Positions 17,163-24,708 of a stretch of DNA of 64,000 nt are shown here, piece by piece. A model generated the notes under the pieces. It was not told where the DNA came from. It was given only the letters and a program-made list of their open reading frames with translations, and searched no databases. The stretch comes from Virgisporangium ochraceum (GTDB lineage: Bacteria > Actinomycetota > Actinomycetes > Mycobacteriales > Micromonosporaceae): contig NZ_BOPH01000072.1 in NCBI RefSeq assembly GCF_016863655.1, positions 1 through 64,000 of the forward strand, given 5' to 3'. Positions within the stretch are counted from its first letter, which is position 1; every line of letters begins with the position of its first letter. The position numbers and the translations under genes were made by a program.

Positions 17163-17242
17163 CGCTAGTGCGCAGGTGAGAGGCGGTCTCGGCCGCTAGC
17201 GGGGCCGCTAGGTCTAGCGGGTCGGGCCGATAGACCTAGCGG
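17163..17242. repeat. CTAG-rich repeat cluster, candidate clt/TraB recognition region
   Basis: In the gap just past the translocase stop, CCGCTAG or its complement CTAGCGG occurs five times within 50 bp (17193-17199, 17196-17202, 17205-17211, 17214-17220, 17236-17242), including the palindrome CCGCTAGCGG, plus a CGCTAG at 17163. Streptomyces TraB proteins bind short direct repeats (TRS) in a clt locus close to the traB 3' end. Position and repetition fit; the repeat sequence is not one I know. Confidence 0.5.
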
Positions 17243-17251
17243 CTCGCGCGG

Positions 17252-19405
17252 CTATGCGGCCTTGCCTCGGTGGTCACGGTCGGCGACGGCCGCAGCGACG
17301 TCGGCGCGATGGATGCCCTTGCGGTTGGCGCCCTTGCCGGTGGCGGGGTCGGTTGCCCAGACCTGCCGGCCGACCGTGACGCCGTACGGCTTGAGCACGG
17401 CGGCGAGTTGGGCCGGCTCCCAACCGTCGTAGACATCCGGGCGTAGCTCGATAAGGCGCGCCACAACGGTCTCCGACCAGACCTTGGCCTCGGCGACCGG
17501 GACGACGGCGAGGATGTCGTCGAGCAACGTGTCCCGGGCAGCGACGGCCAGGGCGTGAAGTTCGCCGGCCGCGTGGCCGCTCAACGTTCCGGCAGCCTCG
17601 CGGAGCGCTCGGGCGCGCGTCACCACGGCTTCGACGTCGGCAGCGGCGGCGAGGTAGGTCCGTACGGTCACGGCCTCGTCGACGGCTCCGGAGTCGTCAG
17701 CGCCCAACAGGATGCCGACTCCCTTGTGCGCCCGCTGGAAGCGCGAGGAGTCGTGGCCGGCTCCGTACGATCCGGCGCCCAGCACGGCCTCGGAGGACTG
17801 CCACGTCATCGTCTTGAGGGCGAACCGCGTCCCGATGTTGTCGCGCAGGTCCGTGGGGACGGCCTTGCCGTCGGGCTTCTGGGTGAGCAGCACGACCATG
17901 ATGCCGACGGCCGGACCGACCTTGCACAGCTCGGTCAGCAGCGACACGATCTCGTCGCCGTGCGCTGGGTGGCCGCTGTAGCGCTGGAACTCGTCGATGG
18001 CGATGAGCACCGGCCACAGTCGCAGCGCGCGCTTCGTGGCGATGGCGCGGGTCACCTTGCCCTCTGGGCAGAAGTCCGCCGGCAACGCGCCGATCGTGTC
18101 GTACCGGCGGTTCATGTCGGCGACGAGGGTGCGCAGATCGTCCACAAGAGACTGCACGACGTCGTCCCTGACGCCGAAGCCGATCCGGTGCGCGATCCGC
18201 TCGAACGGCAGCCAGTCGACCGGACCCTTGCCGTTGTAGACGTGCAGCTCGACGATCGGGTCGAGCGCGCAGGCGAGCACCGGCAGCCGGCCGGCGAACG
18301 TCTTGCCCATGCGCGGAATCGCGCCGACGAGCAGCGACGTGAACATGAGCAGCAGCGGCACCGGTCCGCCGCGCTGATCCTCGCCGAACGGGAACGGCGC
18401 GAAGATGTCGACCTCACCACGGGCGATGAGCGGCCACGGGCCGGACGGCTTGGCGTACGGGTCCTCGTCGGCGACCCAAAGCGCGAGCCGCCGCGCCGAT
18501 CCGGCAGTCCCCCGCACCCGTGACGGCCACACCTGTACCTCGTCGAGGTCGAGCCCGGCGGCGAGGTCGGTGCGCTTCTTGATGGCCCTATCCGCGGTGA
18601 TGCCGAACGGCAGGTCGATGACGGCCCGCCACCCCGGACCGTCGCGCACGATGGGCGCGGGGAACGTGATGGGATCGTCCACTTTGCACAGTCCACATGC
18701 GAGGAATGCGCGCACGACCACGTCGGCCGTCAGCCGTCGCACGCGCGGCTTCACCGCAGCCACGTCCAACAGGGGCTTGTCGGGCGTGGAGCCGATCCAA
18801 CCGAGTAGCCCGACCACGACGGCGGTCGCGACCCAGCAAGCCGACCGTGAGTCGGCGATCAGCAGTGCGATCACGGTGACCGACACAGCGGTCGATGCGG
18901 CGATCAGGACGAGCGTGCGGAGCCGCACGCGGGCATCGCGTTGGCGGGAGAGCTTCAGGTAGTCCTCGGCGTCCTCCCGCCGGACGGCGGCGAGGCGCAC
19001 CGGGAGCCCTTCGGCGTCGCTGGCCCATCGCGAGGTAGCCGCGACCGACCGGACGAGGCCGCGCGGTGAGCGGACGAATAGCCGCCCGACGTAGAGCGGG
19101 ATGCGGGTCAAGTGGTACGCGATGACGTGGCTGTAATGGCCGACCACCCACCGCGCCACCGCGGCGGCCTCGGCGCGCGACCGCAGCCACGCCGGGACGA
19201 TCGGCCGCCGCTCGGTCCTGCGGGCCGCGACCGGCGGATCGACCGGGATCGGCTCGTCGCCGATCTCGTCGCGCTCGTCGTCGATGTCGAATGCTTCCGC
19301 GGGACGGCGTTGCGCCCGCGCCTTGCCGAGGTCGACCACATCGGCACCGGCGAGGTCGGCTTCGAGGGCCGCCCAGTCGATGCCGTCGGGTTCGGGGCTT
19401 GCCAT
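17252..19405 (-). CDS. FtsK/SpoIIIE (TraB-type) DNA translocase
   Basis: 717 aa. It is expected to pump double-stranded element DNA between hyphae, the single-protein conjugation mode of actinomycetes. There are two adjacent membrane helices (about residues 165-200). An FtsK motor follows with Walker A GAIPRMGKTFAGRLPVL (about 362), Walker B VLIAIDEFQRYSG (about 467) and LTQKPDGKAVP. A C-terminal winged-helix region (LIELRPDVYDGWEPAQLAAV) could read DNA repeats. ATG 19405 follows GGAGGACT; an in-frame extension to 19723 has no comparable site. It is the last gene of the DUF6284-SMP-DUF2637 transfer operon. Confidence 0.9.
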   Translation of the reverse strand: MASPEPDGIDWAALEADLAGADVVDLGKARAQRRPAEAFDIDDERDEIGDEPIPVDPPVAARRTERRPIVPAWLRSRAEAAAVARWVVGHYSHVIAYHLTRIPLYVGRLFVRSPRGLVRSVAATSRWASDAEGLPVRLAAVRREDAEDYLKLSRQRDARVRLRTLVLIAASTAVSVTVIALLIADSRSACWVATAVVVGLLGWIGSTPDKPLLDVAAVKPRVRRLTADVVVRAFLACGLCKVDDPITFPAPIVRDGPGWRAVIDLPFGITADRAIKKRTDLAAGLDLDEVQVWPSRVRGTAGSARRLALWVADEDPYAKPSGPWPLIARGEVDIFAPFPFGEDQRGGPVPLLLMFTSLLVGAIPRMGKTFAGRLPVLACALDPIVELHVYNGKGPVDWLPFERIAHRIGFGVRDDVVQSLVDDLRTLVADMNRRYDTIGALPADFCPEGKVTRAIATKRALRLWPVLIAIDEFQRYSGHPAHGDEIVSLLTELCKVGPAVGIMVVLLTQKPDGKAVPTDLRDNIGTRFALKTMTWQSSEAVLGAGSYGAGHDSSRFQRAHKGVGILLGADDSGAVDEAVTVRTYLAAAADVEAVVTRARALREAAGTLSGHAAGELHALAVAARDTLLDDILAVVPVAEAKVWSETVVARLIELRPDVYDGWEPAQLAAVLKPYGVTVGRQVWATDPATGKGANRKGIHRADVAAAVADRDHRGKAA

Positions 19406-19447
19406 GATGGAGTCCTCCGAGAGGTCTGATGGCTGATCGGGAGGGCC

Positions 19448-19489
19448 GGGGCGCGGCCGGAGGTTTGCGAGGCCGGATGGCCGCGCCCC
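19448..19489 (-). terminator. Inverted repeat between two transfer genes
   Basis: GGGGCGCGGCC (19448-19458) and GGCCGCGCCCC (19479-19489) form an 11-bp GC stem with a 20-nt loop ahead of the translocase gene. It could be a partial terminator or an attenuator limiting translocase expression. Confidence 0.5.
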
Positions 19490-19497
19490 GGGCGTAG

Positions 19498-19812
19498 CTA
19501 CTCGGGTTCGGAGTGGTCGACGAGGTACGGGAACTCTCCGTCGTCGAAGCGGGTGATGAACGCGGCCGGGCCGATCGGCATCACGGTCTCGGTGGCGCGG
19601 CCGTCGTGGTGGAACACCGTGGCGCCGCTGGCGCTGACGGCGGCGCCCCTCGTGTCCGGCACGGCTTCGGTGAGGTAGTTGGCGATCGGGCACGCACCGG
19701 CGTCGCCGGGAATACCACGCCACCCGCCGTTGTCGAGGGTCTCGGCGACGTCCTCGGCGGTCGGGCCGAGCGCGTGCAGGGCAATGATCATGCGTAGGTG
19801 TCGGCTGAACAT
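19498..19812 (-). CDS. Conserved AICE protein, unknown function
   Basis: 104 aa beginning MFSRHLRMIIALHALGPTAE. The sequence GGWRGIPGDAGACPIANYLTE is characteristic of small proteins encoded between DUF2637 and translocase genes in actinomycete elements. No motif reveals activity. It is 10 bp downstream of the DUF2637 gene and probably belongs to the transfer operon. Confidence 0.65.
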   Translation of the reverse strand: MFSRHLRMIIALHALGPTAEDVAETLDNGGWRGIPGDAGACPIANYLTEAVPDTRGAAVSASGATVFHHDGRATETVMPIGPAAFITRFDDGEFPYLVDHSEPE

Positions 19813-19822
19813 TGGTGTCCTC

Positions 19823-20437
19823 TCAGACGGTTGCGGGTCGGTTGAGGTGGCGACGGACGGTGCGGTCGGTCACGCCGAGGCGGCGCGCGATGTCCGTCGT
19901 CGGCATGTCCGGGTGGCGGGCGCGAAGCTTCGCGACGGCCGCCGCCGTGGTCGGTCGGGTCTTGCGGCGCGGCGTCCGCTCGATGTCCGGGAGGGACGGA
20001 GCGACGCTGTCCGGCGCGATGTCCGCTGCGGTGTCCGGTTGCTCGACGGCGCGAAGCCGGCCGGCGAGCTCGACGAGGCAGACGGACGCGACGATGACGA
20101 GACCGTCCACCGACAGTGGGATGAGGTAGGGAGCCGCGCCCTGCTCGCCGTACCGGGCGGCAACGCCCACCATGTGCACGTAGCTCACGTAGGCGGCGAT
20201 CGCCGCGATCGACGCGGTTGCGGCGAACCGCACCACGGCGAGCGTCCGCTGGTGGACCGGTACCCGTGAGATCAGCTCGACGGTCAGCAGCAGCGCCAGC
20301 GGCGGCCACGCCGCGATCGCCTGACTGATCGGGTTCGGGTTGGCGTGCAGGACGTTGGCGGCTACCGACGTGGCGACGCCGAGAACGAGCGCCGCGCGGA
20401 CACCCCACCGGACGCGGCGGAGCTGCTCGGCCGTCAT
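19823..20437 (-). CDS. DUF2637 membrane protein with C-terminal helix-turn-helix
   Basis: 204 aa. Four hydrophobic segments fill residues 10-120 (AALVLGVATSVAANVLHANP, WPPLALLLTVELI, IAAIAAYVSYVHMV and LIPLSVDGLVIVASVCLVEL), the DUF2637 pattern. The C-terminus ends with a resolvase-like helix-turn-helix, LRARHPDMPTTDIARRLGVT. In relatives it is encoded with transfer genes and is assumed to act in mycelial spread. ATG 20437 overlaps the upstream stop by 4 bp, which rules out the longer frame to 20893. Confidence 0.85.
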   Translation of the reverse strand: MTAEQLRRVRWGVRAALVLGVATSVAANVLHANPNPISQAIAAWPPLALLLTVELISRVPVHQRTLAVVRFAATASIAAIAAYVSYVHMVGVAARYGEQGAAPYLIPLSVDGLVIVASVCLVELAGRLRAVEQPDTAADIAPDSVAPSLPDIERTPRRKTRPTTAAAVAKLRARHPDMPTTDIARRLGVTDRTVRRHLNRPATV

Positions 20438-20658
20438 TGGCCGCCGCCGAGCTGCTCGCCGATGACGGTCAGGCCGGCGCGGACACCGTCGACGAGGGCG
20501 CGGGAGGGCGTGGCGAGCATGCCGTCCGAGCCGGCGACGACCAGGCCGAGCATGAGGCCGCAGACGGCGGTGAGGACGACGCGGCCCCTGGTCTTCCGGT
20601 CGATGGCGAGCATGGTCAGCAGGGTGAGCAGGATCAGCGAGAAGATTCCGAGGCTCAC
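20434..20658 (-). CDS. Small membrane protein of the transfer operon
   Basis: 74 aa with an N-terminal helix (LGIFSLILLTLLTMLAI), a basic turn RKTRGR and a second hydrophobic stretch (VVLTAVCGLMLGLVVAG). It overlaps the DUF2637 start by 4 bp. Size and position match AICE spread-type small membrane proteins, but sequence identity to Spd proteins cannot be shown here. Confidence 0.7.
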   Translation of the reverse strand: MSLGIFSLILLTLLTMLAIDRKTRGRVVLTAVCGLMLGLVVAGSDGMLATPSRALVDGVRAGLTVIGEQLGGGQ

Positions 20659-20670
20659 GGTCGTCTCCTT

Positions 20671-20979
20671 TCAGGCCGCGTCGCGGTGGTCGATGGCTTC
20701 GGGTGTTGCCGGCTCGCCGGTCGGCGGCTCGGCGTTGCCGGCTTCGCGGGTCGCCAGTGCGGCGGCTTCGCGGAGGACGCGGCGGATGGCGCGGCGGAGG
20801 CGGCGCCAGTCCGCTTCGGACGGCCCGCCGGTGGCGGTAAGGAGCCGGATCTCGGCGTCGATCAGCTCGATCTCGGCCTGGATCAGCGACCACTCGCGCT
20901 CGATCGCGGCGAGTGCCTCGGCGGTCGGTTCCTCGTAGGGGTCGAAGCGGTCTTTGCCGTGTGAGGGAACGGGAATCAC
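20671..20979 (-). CDS. DUF6284-like protein, first gene of the transfer operon
   Basis: 102 aa starting GTG 20979: IPVPSHGKDRFDPYEEPTAE, then helical AAIEREWSLIQAEIELIDAE and WRRLRRAIRRVLREAAAL. This charged helical pattern recurs as the promoter-proximal gene of AICE transfer operons. It is followed 12 bp later by the small membrane protein gene. Two 17-bp palindromes and a promoter lie directly upstream. Confidence 0.72.
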   Translation of the reverse strand: MIPVPSHGKDRFDPYEEPTAEALAAIEREWSLIQAEIELIDAEIRLLTATGGPSEADWRRLRRAIRRVLREAAALATREAGNAEPPTGEPATPEAIDHRDAA

Positions 20980-21008
20980 GGTGTTCGGTCCTCTCTGGAT
21001 GCGATCAC

Positions 21009-21025
21009 TACAACGTGAAGTTGTA
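21009..21025. promoter_or_regulatory. 17-bp operator-like palindrome, copy 1
   Basis: TACAAC-GTGAA-GTTGTA, a perfect inverted repeat, 30 bp before the DUF6284 start. A second copy differs at two positions and is centred 35 bp away, about three and a third helical turns. Confidence 0.6.
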
Positions 21026-21039
21026 TTGACTTCATCGGC

Positions 21040-21069
21040 AACGTACAGCGTGACGTTGTATTCGAGCAA
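21040..21069 (-). promoter_or_regulatory. Predicted promoter of the transfer operon
   Basis: On the minus strand TTGCTC (21064-21069), an 18-nt spacer, then TACGTT (21040-21045). The spacer is almost entirely filled by operator copy 2, so a bound repressor would block polymerase. Confidence 0.4.
21044..21060. promoter_or_regulatory. 17-bp operator-like palindrome, copy 2
   Basis: TACAGC-GTGAC-GTTGTA, matching copy 1 at 15 of 17 bases and sitting between the predicted -35 and -10 boxes. Confidence 0.6.
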
Positions 21070-21120
21070 GATGGATGCCTTGAGCACTCTGGTACCTGAG
21101 TGCGGGTACGCTCCCCGGTG

Positions 21121-21357
21121 ATGTCCGAGCAGACCGGCGATCTACCAACCGACTGGTGGACGACCGAGGATGTGTTGGCGTTCCTGAAGTCGGCGGGAGC
21201 GCCGATCAGTCGCGCAACGTGGGCGGCCTACGTGTCCCGCGGCCAGGCCCCGGCGCCGGACCGGATGTTCGGCCGCTCCCCTGCCTGGAAACCCGCCGCC
21301 GTCCGCGACTGGCAGGCGAGCCGCCCCCGGCGCGGCTCTGTCGAAGCTGACACCTGA
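21121..21357 (+). CDS. Small MerR/excisionase-like DNA-binding protein
   Basis: 78 aa starting MSEQTGDLPTDWWTTEDVLA. The pattern WTTEDVLAFLKSAGAPISRA, TWAAYVSRGQAP and a wing FGRSPAWKPAAVRDWQASRP is a winged-helix plan as in Xis or MerR-like proteins. Such proteins are found divergent from AICE transfer operons and could bind the palindromes in the shared upstream region. No proof of target. Confidence 0.72.
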   Translation: MSEQTGDLPTDWWTTEDVLAFLKSAGAPISRATWAAYVSRGQAPAPDRMFGRSPAWKPAAVRDWQASRPRRGSVEADT

Positions 21358-21449
21358 ATTCACCTCCCGTCGTTGACTCGTCTCGCTTTCGGTGAGACCA
21401 AGTCAACCGGGAAACGGCCGCACGGCCGATGAACCAAGCGACGATCGCC

Positions 21450-21466
21450 GATGCATCAGCGATGCA
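21450..21466. promoter_or_regulatory. GATGCA half-site cluster
   Basis: GATGCATC (21450-21457) and GATGCA (21461-21466) share the half-site seen before both XRE genes, here between two convergent genes. Confidence 0.25.
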
Positions 21467-21498
21467 GAACCGGTGCACCGATCATCTTTGAGACGGCG

Positions 21499-21528
21499 AA
21501 CCCCGGGCCGCGACAGTGGCCCGGGGTT
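21499..21528. terminator. Bidirectional terminator
   Basis: AACCCCGGGCC (21499-21509) and GGCCCGGGGTT (21518-21528), a perfect 11-bp stem with an 8-nt loop, between the convergent genes at 21121 and 21544. Confidence 0.8.
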
Positions 21529-21543
21529 CGTGGCGTTGAACGG

Positions 21544-21813
21544 CTACGCGGCTCGCTTGCTTGCGAGGGCCGAGTCGAGCGCGTCGCGAAGATCTTGAGC
21601 CTCATCGAGAGTCAGATTGGCACCTACAGGCTCCGCATTGTCGCTGAATGCGGACAGGACGACGAAGTCATCTTCGCCGTACCGCGCGATCTCGACGGCC
21701 GCACTGTCGTTGTGCCACAACACTTCCCCGCTGCACGTCATGTCGACCGCACTCCCCCGCTCGTGGTTGACGTGGCACCACGGCGAACAGTCGACACCTT
21801 TCCGATCGGTCAT
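21544..21813 (-). CDS. DUF6907-like small protein
   Basis: 89 aa: MTDRKGVDCSPWCHVNHERG, then a beta-rich middle (EVLWHNDSAAVEIARYGEDD) and a closing helix LTLDEAQDLRDALDSALASK. The Cys/His N-terminus plus LTLDEAxxLxxAL helix is the DUF6907-like pattern common in actinomycete elements. Function unknown. Transcribed toward the terminator at 21499. Confidence 0.7.
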   Translation of the reverse strand: MTDRKGVDCSPWCHVNHERGSAVDMTCSGEVLWHNDSAAVEIARYGEDDFVVLSAFSDNAEPVGANLTLDEAQDLRDALDSALASKRAA

Positions 21814-21936
21814 CGCACTCCCTTGTGATGACGGCCGACGTGACCGATGGCCCGATCGCCGGCCGGATGACTGGACAGGGCACGGCGGGCTGGCATCGCG
21901 GCACCTCCCGCCGCACCCCGACTCTCAAGGTACAGA

Positions 21937-21946
21937 CGTCTAGACG
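21937..21946. promoter_or_regulatory. CGTCTAGACG palindrome, copy C
   Basis: Third perfect copy, 45-54 bp upstream of the GntR gene start at 21991. Confidence 0.5.
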
Positions 21947-21978
21947 AATACACCACCAAGCATCCGGACGCATATACG

Positions 21979-21984
21979 TACAGT
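21979..21984 (+). promoter_or_regulatory. -10 element giving a leaderless GntR mRNA
   Basis: TACAGT ends 6 nt before the ATG at 21991, the spacing expected when transcription starts on the A of the start codon. No ribosome site precedes the ATG. Confidence 0.45.
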
Positions 21985-21990
21985 AAGTCC

Positions 21991-22344
21991 ATGATCGTCC
22001 CGGATCGCGAAGGTGCTGCTTATCGGCAGCTCGCCAGTGTTCTTCGCGATCGCATCCGTAACGGAGAGCTACCACCGGGACGTCGGATGCCTTCTGAGAA
22101 AGATCTACACGACGAGTTCGGCCTTGCCCGCGAGACGATCCGCCGCGCACTCGCCGTCCTCCGACAAGAGGGCCTGATCGAGGTCCGCCAGGGCCACGGA
22201 ACCTTCGTCGTCGACGCTCCACCAACAGTCGAGCTACGCCCTGGCGATCAGGTCACCTCAAGCGCGGCCATCACCGTCACCCGAGCCACCGGCGACGTCG
22301 AGACCTACCCCACCGGAACCACGCTGACGGTGCGAGGCAAGTAA
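21991..22344 (+). CDS. GntR-family regulator (short)
   Basis: 117 aa, mostly winged helix: YRQLASVLRDRIRNGELPPG, then MPSEKDLHDEFGLARETIRRAL and GLIEVRQGHGTFV. The remaining 40 residues are too short for a UTRA domain, so this is a DNA-binding module with a minimal tail, unlike the full GntR at 11343. It precedes two Nudix genes in the same direction and probably controls them or itself. Confidence 0.85.
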   Translation: MIVPDREGAAYRQLASVLRDRIRNGELPPGRRMPSEKDLHDEFGLARETIRRALAVLRQEGLIEVRQGHGTFVVDAPPTVELRPGDQVTSSAAITVTRATGDVETYPTGTTLTVRGK

Positions 22345-22372
22345 TGCGCAGCGCCGGCCGGAGCGGAACCCC

Positions 22373-23050
22373 GTGAGCCAGCCGGACGCACCTGCCCTCG
22401 TCGACCGCTGGACCGGCCGACACGCGATAGCGCTCCAAGCAGCACTCCGCTACTCGCAGGACGAGATGGCAGGGAAGCTCGGCATCGCGAAGCGGACGAT
22501 CGCGAGCTGGGCAAGCAAGCCGACGGTCGTTATCCGGCCGGAGCTGCAACGCGCCCTCGACACGGAGTACCAGCGAGCGCCGGAGGACGCCAAGCTTCGC
22601 TTCGCCCGGCAACTCAAGGTCGACGACGAGGCCGAGATCGCCGCGAGCGGCATCCCCACCATCACGCTGACCGTCGCCATCGCCGTCGTCCTGCACCAGG
22701 CCGACGTCCTTGTGGTGTGCCGCCGCGAGCCAGAGCGGGGCCTCGACTGGCAGTTCCCCGCAGGCATCGTCAAGCCCGCCGCGACCGCGAGCACCGTCGC
22801 GGTACGCGAAACCCTTGCAGAGACTGGCATTCACTGCGCCGTCCGCTCACCGCTGGGCGCCCGCATCCACCCGATCACGCGGGTCAACTGCCACTACTTC
22901 CGCTGCGACTACGTCGCCGGCACGGTCGAGAACCGCGACACCGTCGAGAACGTCGACGCGCTCTGGGCTCCCCGCCAGGACATCGGCCGCTTCATCCCGA
23001 CTCAGCGGATCTACGAACCCGTCCTTCGCGCCATTGAGGAGCCGATATGA
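22373..23050 (+). CDS. Helix-turn-helix protein with degenerate Nudix domain
   Basis: 225 aa from GTG 22373. Residues 15-75 contain a helix-turn-helix (ALRYSQDEMAGKLGIAKRTIASW). Residues 100-225 have a Nudix fold, but the box reads GIVKPAATASTVAVRETLAETGI: the first glutamate and one glutamate of the REuxEE core are alanine. Catalysis is therefore doubtful and a ligand-sensing regulator is plausible. It overlaps the intact Nudix gene by 4 bp. Nudix proteins are recurrent AICE cargo. Confidence 0.8.
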   Translation: MSQPDAPALVDRWTGRHAIALQAALRYSQDEMAGKLGIAKRTIASWASKPTVVIRPELQRALDTEYQRAPEDAKLRFARQLKVDDEAEIAASGIPTITLTVAIAVVLHQADVLVVCRREPERGLDWQFPAGIVKPAATASTVAVRETLAETGIHCAVRSPLGARIHPITRVNCHYFRCDYVAGTVENRDTVENVDALWAPRQDIGRFIPTQRIYEPVLRAIEEPI

Positions 23051-23454
23051 CCGACTCTGCCCAAAAACGCCCTGCGATTGCCGCCGCCATCGTGGTTAAG
23101 GATGGTCGTATTCTCATGGTTCGGCGGAGCATCCGCGAAGGCGAACTTTCATGGCAGTTTCCGGCAGGCGAGATTGAACCGGGCGAAAGCGAATACGACG
23201 CAGCAGTCCGCGAAACCGCCGAAGAGACCGGCGTTAGGGTACGTGCAATCGGCAAGATCGGTGCACGCATCCACCCGTCGACCGGACGCGACATGATTTA
23301 CGTTGCCTGTGAGGCGATCTCAGGCGACGCACATGTCGCAGACCCGGAGGAACTCGATGCAGTTGAATGGTGCGACCGCGCGAAGCTCGCCGAACATGTG
23401 CCATACCCTCTCTTTGATCCAGTTCAGGCACACGTGGACAACTTCGTGAAATGA
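23047..23454 (+). CDS. Nudix hydrolase
   Basis: 135 aa with a perfect Nudix box (GEIEPGESEYDAAVRETAEE-TGV, about residues 40-62) and the usual beta-strand WQFPAGE before it. It should hydrolyse a nucleoside diphosphate linked to another moiety; substrate unknown. Coupled to the HTH-Nudix gene by ATGA overlap, so a catalytic and a sensing Nudix protein are made together. GC content begins to drop here. Confidence 0.9.
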   Translation: MTDSAQKRPAIAAAIVVKDGRILMVRRSIREGELSWQFPAGEIEPGESEYDAAVRETAEETGVRVRAIGKIGARIHPSTGRDMIYVACEAISGDAHVADPEELDAVEWCDRAKLAEHVPYPLFDPVQAHVDNFVK

Positions 23455-23495
23455 CCCAGCCAGCGTAGACAAACGATCAAGACCGCGAGGAAGCA

Positions 23496-24605
23496 GTGGC
23501 GAAAGATCAGGTTGAGAAACCGCCATGGGCGACGCTTGAGGCCGGTGTAACTGAGGAAGACCTACGAACCGCAATCACACAGTCCGGATTCCCGCTTCAA
23601 GCGGCCGTTGCCGACGTCATTGAATCCGCCATTAAGGCGGTCAGCGAACCAGATGCGGCGCCTGTAATTCAGGAAGAATGGGCATATCTAGATCGCGAGT
23701 CTGGCCAAATCCGAGCAATCGATATCTTCGCCGAAGTTCCTTTTTCCAGTCGGCCCTCCATTCCCGACGGTGAGCGACCACTCTTCCCGTGCCTCAATTT
23801 GCTCGTTGAATGCAAGCAAAGCTACTTGCCGTTCGTCTTCTTCCTTCGGGGGCGAGCACCCGGATTGTCCGGCACATTTCCCGAAATAGTCGGGCCGGAA
23901 TCAAACGATATCGATCTGTATAGAATCGGATCCGATAGGAAATCGGTCATTGGACCGTTTACCATAAGTGTCCAGGACGCACTACGCGTGTGGTCAGAGG
24001 ACTTCTTCGATCTACCCGCCCCTTATGCGGTATCGATTTCCAAGACTGCCCGCAGAGGCAGCAAGTTAGAACTGACAGGCGAGGAGGCGTATAAATCGAT
24101 TACTCTCCCGCTCCTGAAGGCCGCGGACTATCTTCACACGGCATGCGCATACTCGGAAGATTCTCCCGCGGTGCGGTTCGGAATGATTGTTAGCCTAGCA
24201 GTAATCCGCGCCCCGATGATCGGTGTCCATAACGAGAACGGCGAAGAAACGATCGGCCAGCTTCCTTGGGTGCGAGCGTACCGATTGGAACCAGGCAAGG
24301 CTGGAAGCGGTCACGTGGCATCCAACGCCACAATTAGATTCTTTGATGTCGTGCACGAATCGTTCCTACCCGAATACTTAGAAAAGCTGCTCGCCGCTGC
24401 GTCCACCATCTCTCGTCGCGCCGAAACTATGCGTAACGTAATCATAGACGGACGATGCGTAAGCGCCGGAGACCAGACCTTTGAATTATTCGAGCCAATC
24501 CCACGGGACGCCAAGCTGCCGCCCGGTCGACAGGGAAGTGGTCCGAGACTGTTCCGTAGCGTCACCTCTGCCCAAATTATGTTCGCGCCGTCCGAGTGGG
24601 ATTAG
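23496..24605 (+). CDS. PD-(D/E)XK-like protein, possible defence cargo
   Basis: 369 aa of no named family that I recognise. Residues 60-115 carry a restriction-nuclease-like layout: EEWAYLDRESGQIRAIDIFA followed about 30 residues later by LNLLVECKQS, i.e. an acidic residue in a beta strand and then E-C-K. The rest is alpha/beta with no membrane segment. Base composition is lower in GC than the flanks and codon use is less biased, which points to recent transfer. It is 41 bp after the Nudix gene and converges on the AlbA_2/HATPase gene. The nuclease reading is inference from one motif. Confidence 0.6.
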   Translation: MAKDQVEKPPWATLEAGVTEEDLRTAITQSGFPLQAAVADVIESAIKAVSEPDAAPVIQEEWAYLDRESGQIRAIDIFAEVPFSSRPSIPDGERPLFPCLNLLVECKQSYLPFVFFLRGRAPGLSGTFPEIVGPESNDIDLYRIGSDRKSVIGPFTISVQDALRVWSEDFFDLPAPYAVSISKTARRGSKLELTGEEAYKSITLPLLKAADYLHTACAYSEDSPAVRFGMIVSLAVIRAPMIGVHNENGEETIGQLPWVRAYRLEPGKAGSGHVASNATIRFFDVVHESFLPEYLEKLLAAASTISRRAETMRNVIIDGRCVSAGDQTFELFEPIPRDAKLPPGRQGSGPRLFRSVTSAQIMFAPSEWD

Positions 24606-24708
24606 GAGACACCAAAGCAAGCGGATTCCGTTCCCTCGCCGCAGGACGCTGGGCGGTGCGCTCGCGATCGAAGCGTGTCGGAGGTCCATCTCAGATCGGT
24701 GAATACCG

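Noticed and set aside
21810-21992. 60-aa minus-strand ORF
   Set aside because: Overlaps the GntR promoter and operator C, has no ribosome site and an unusual composition.
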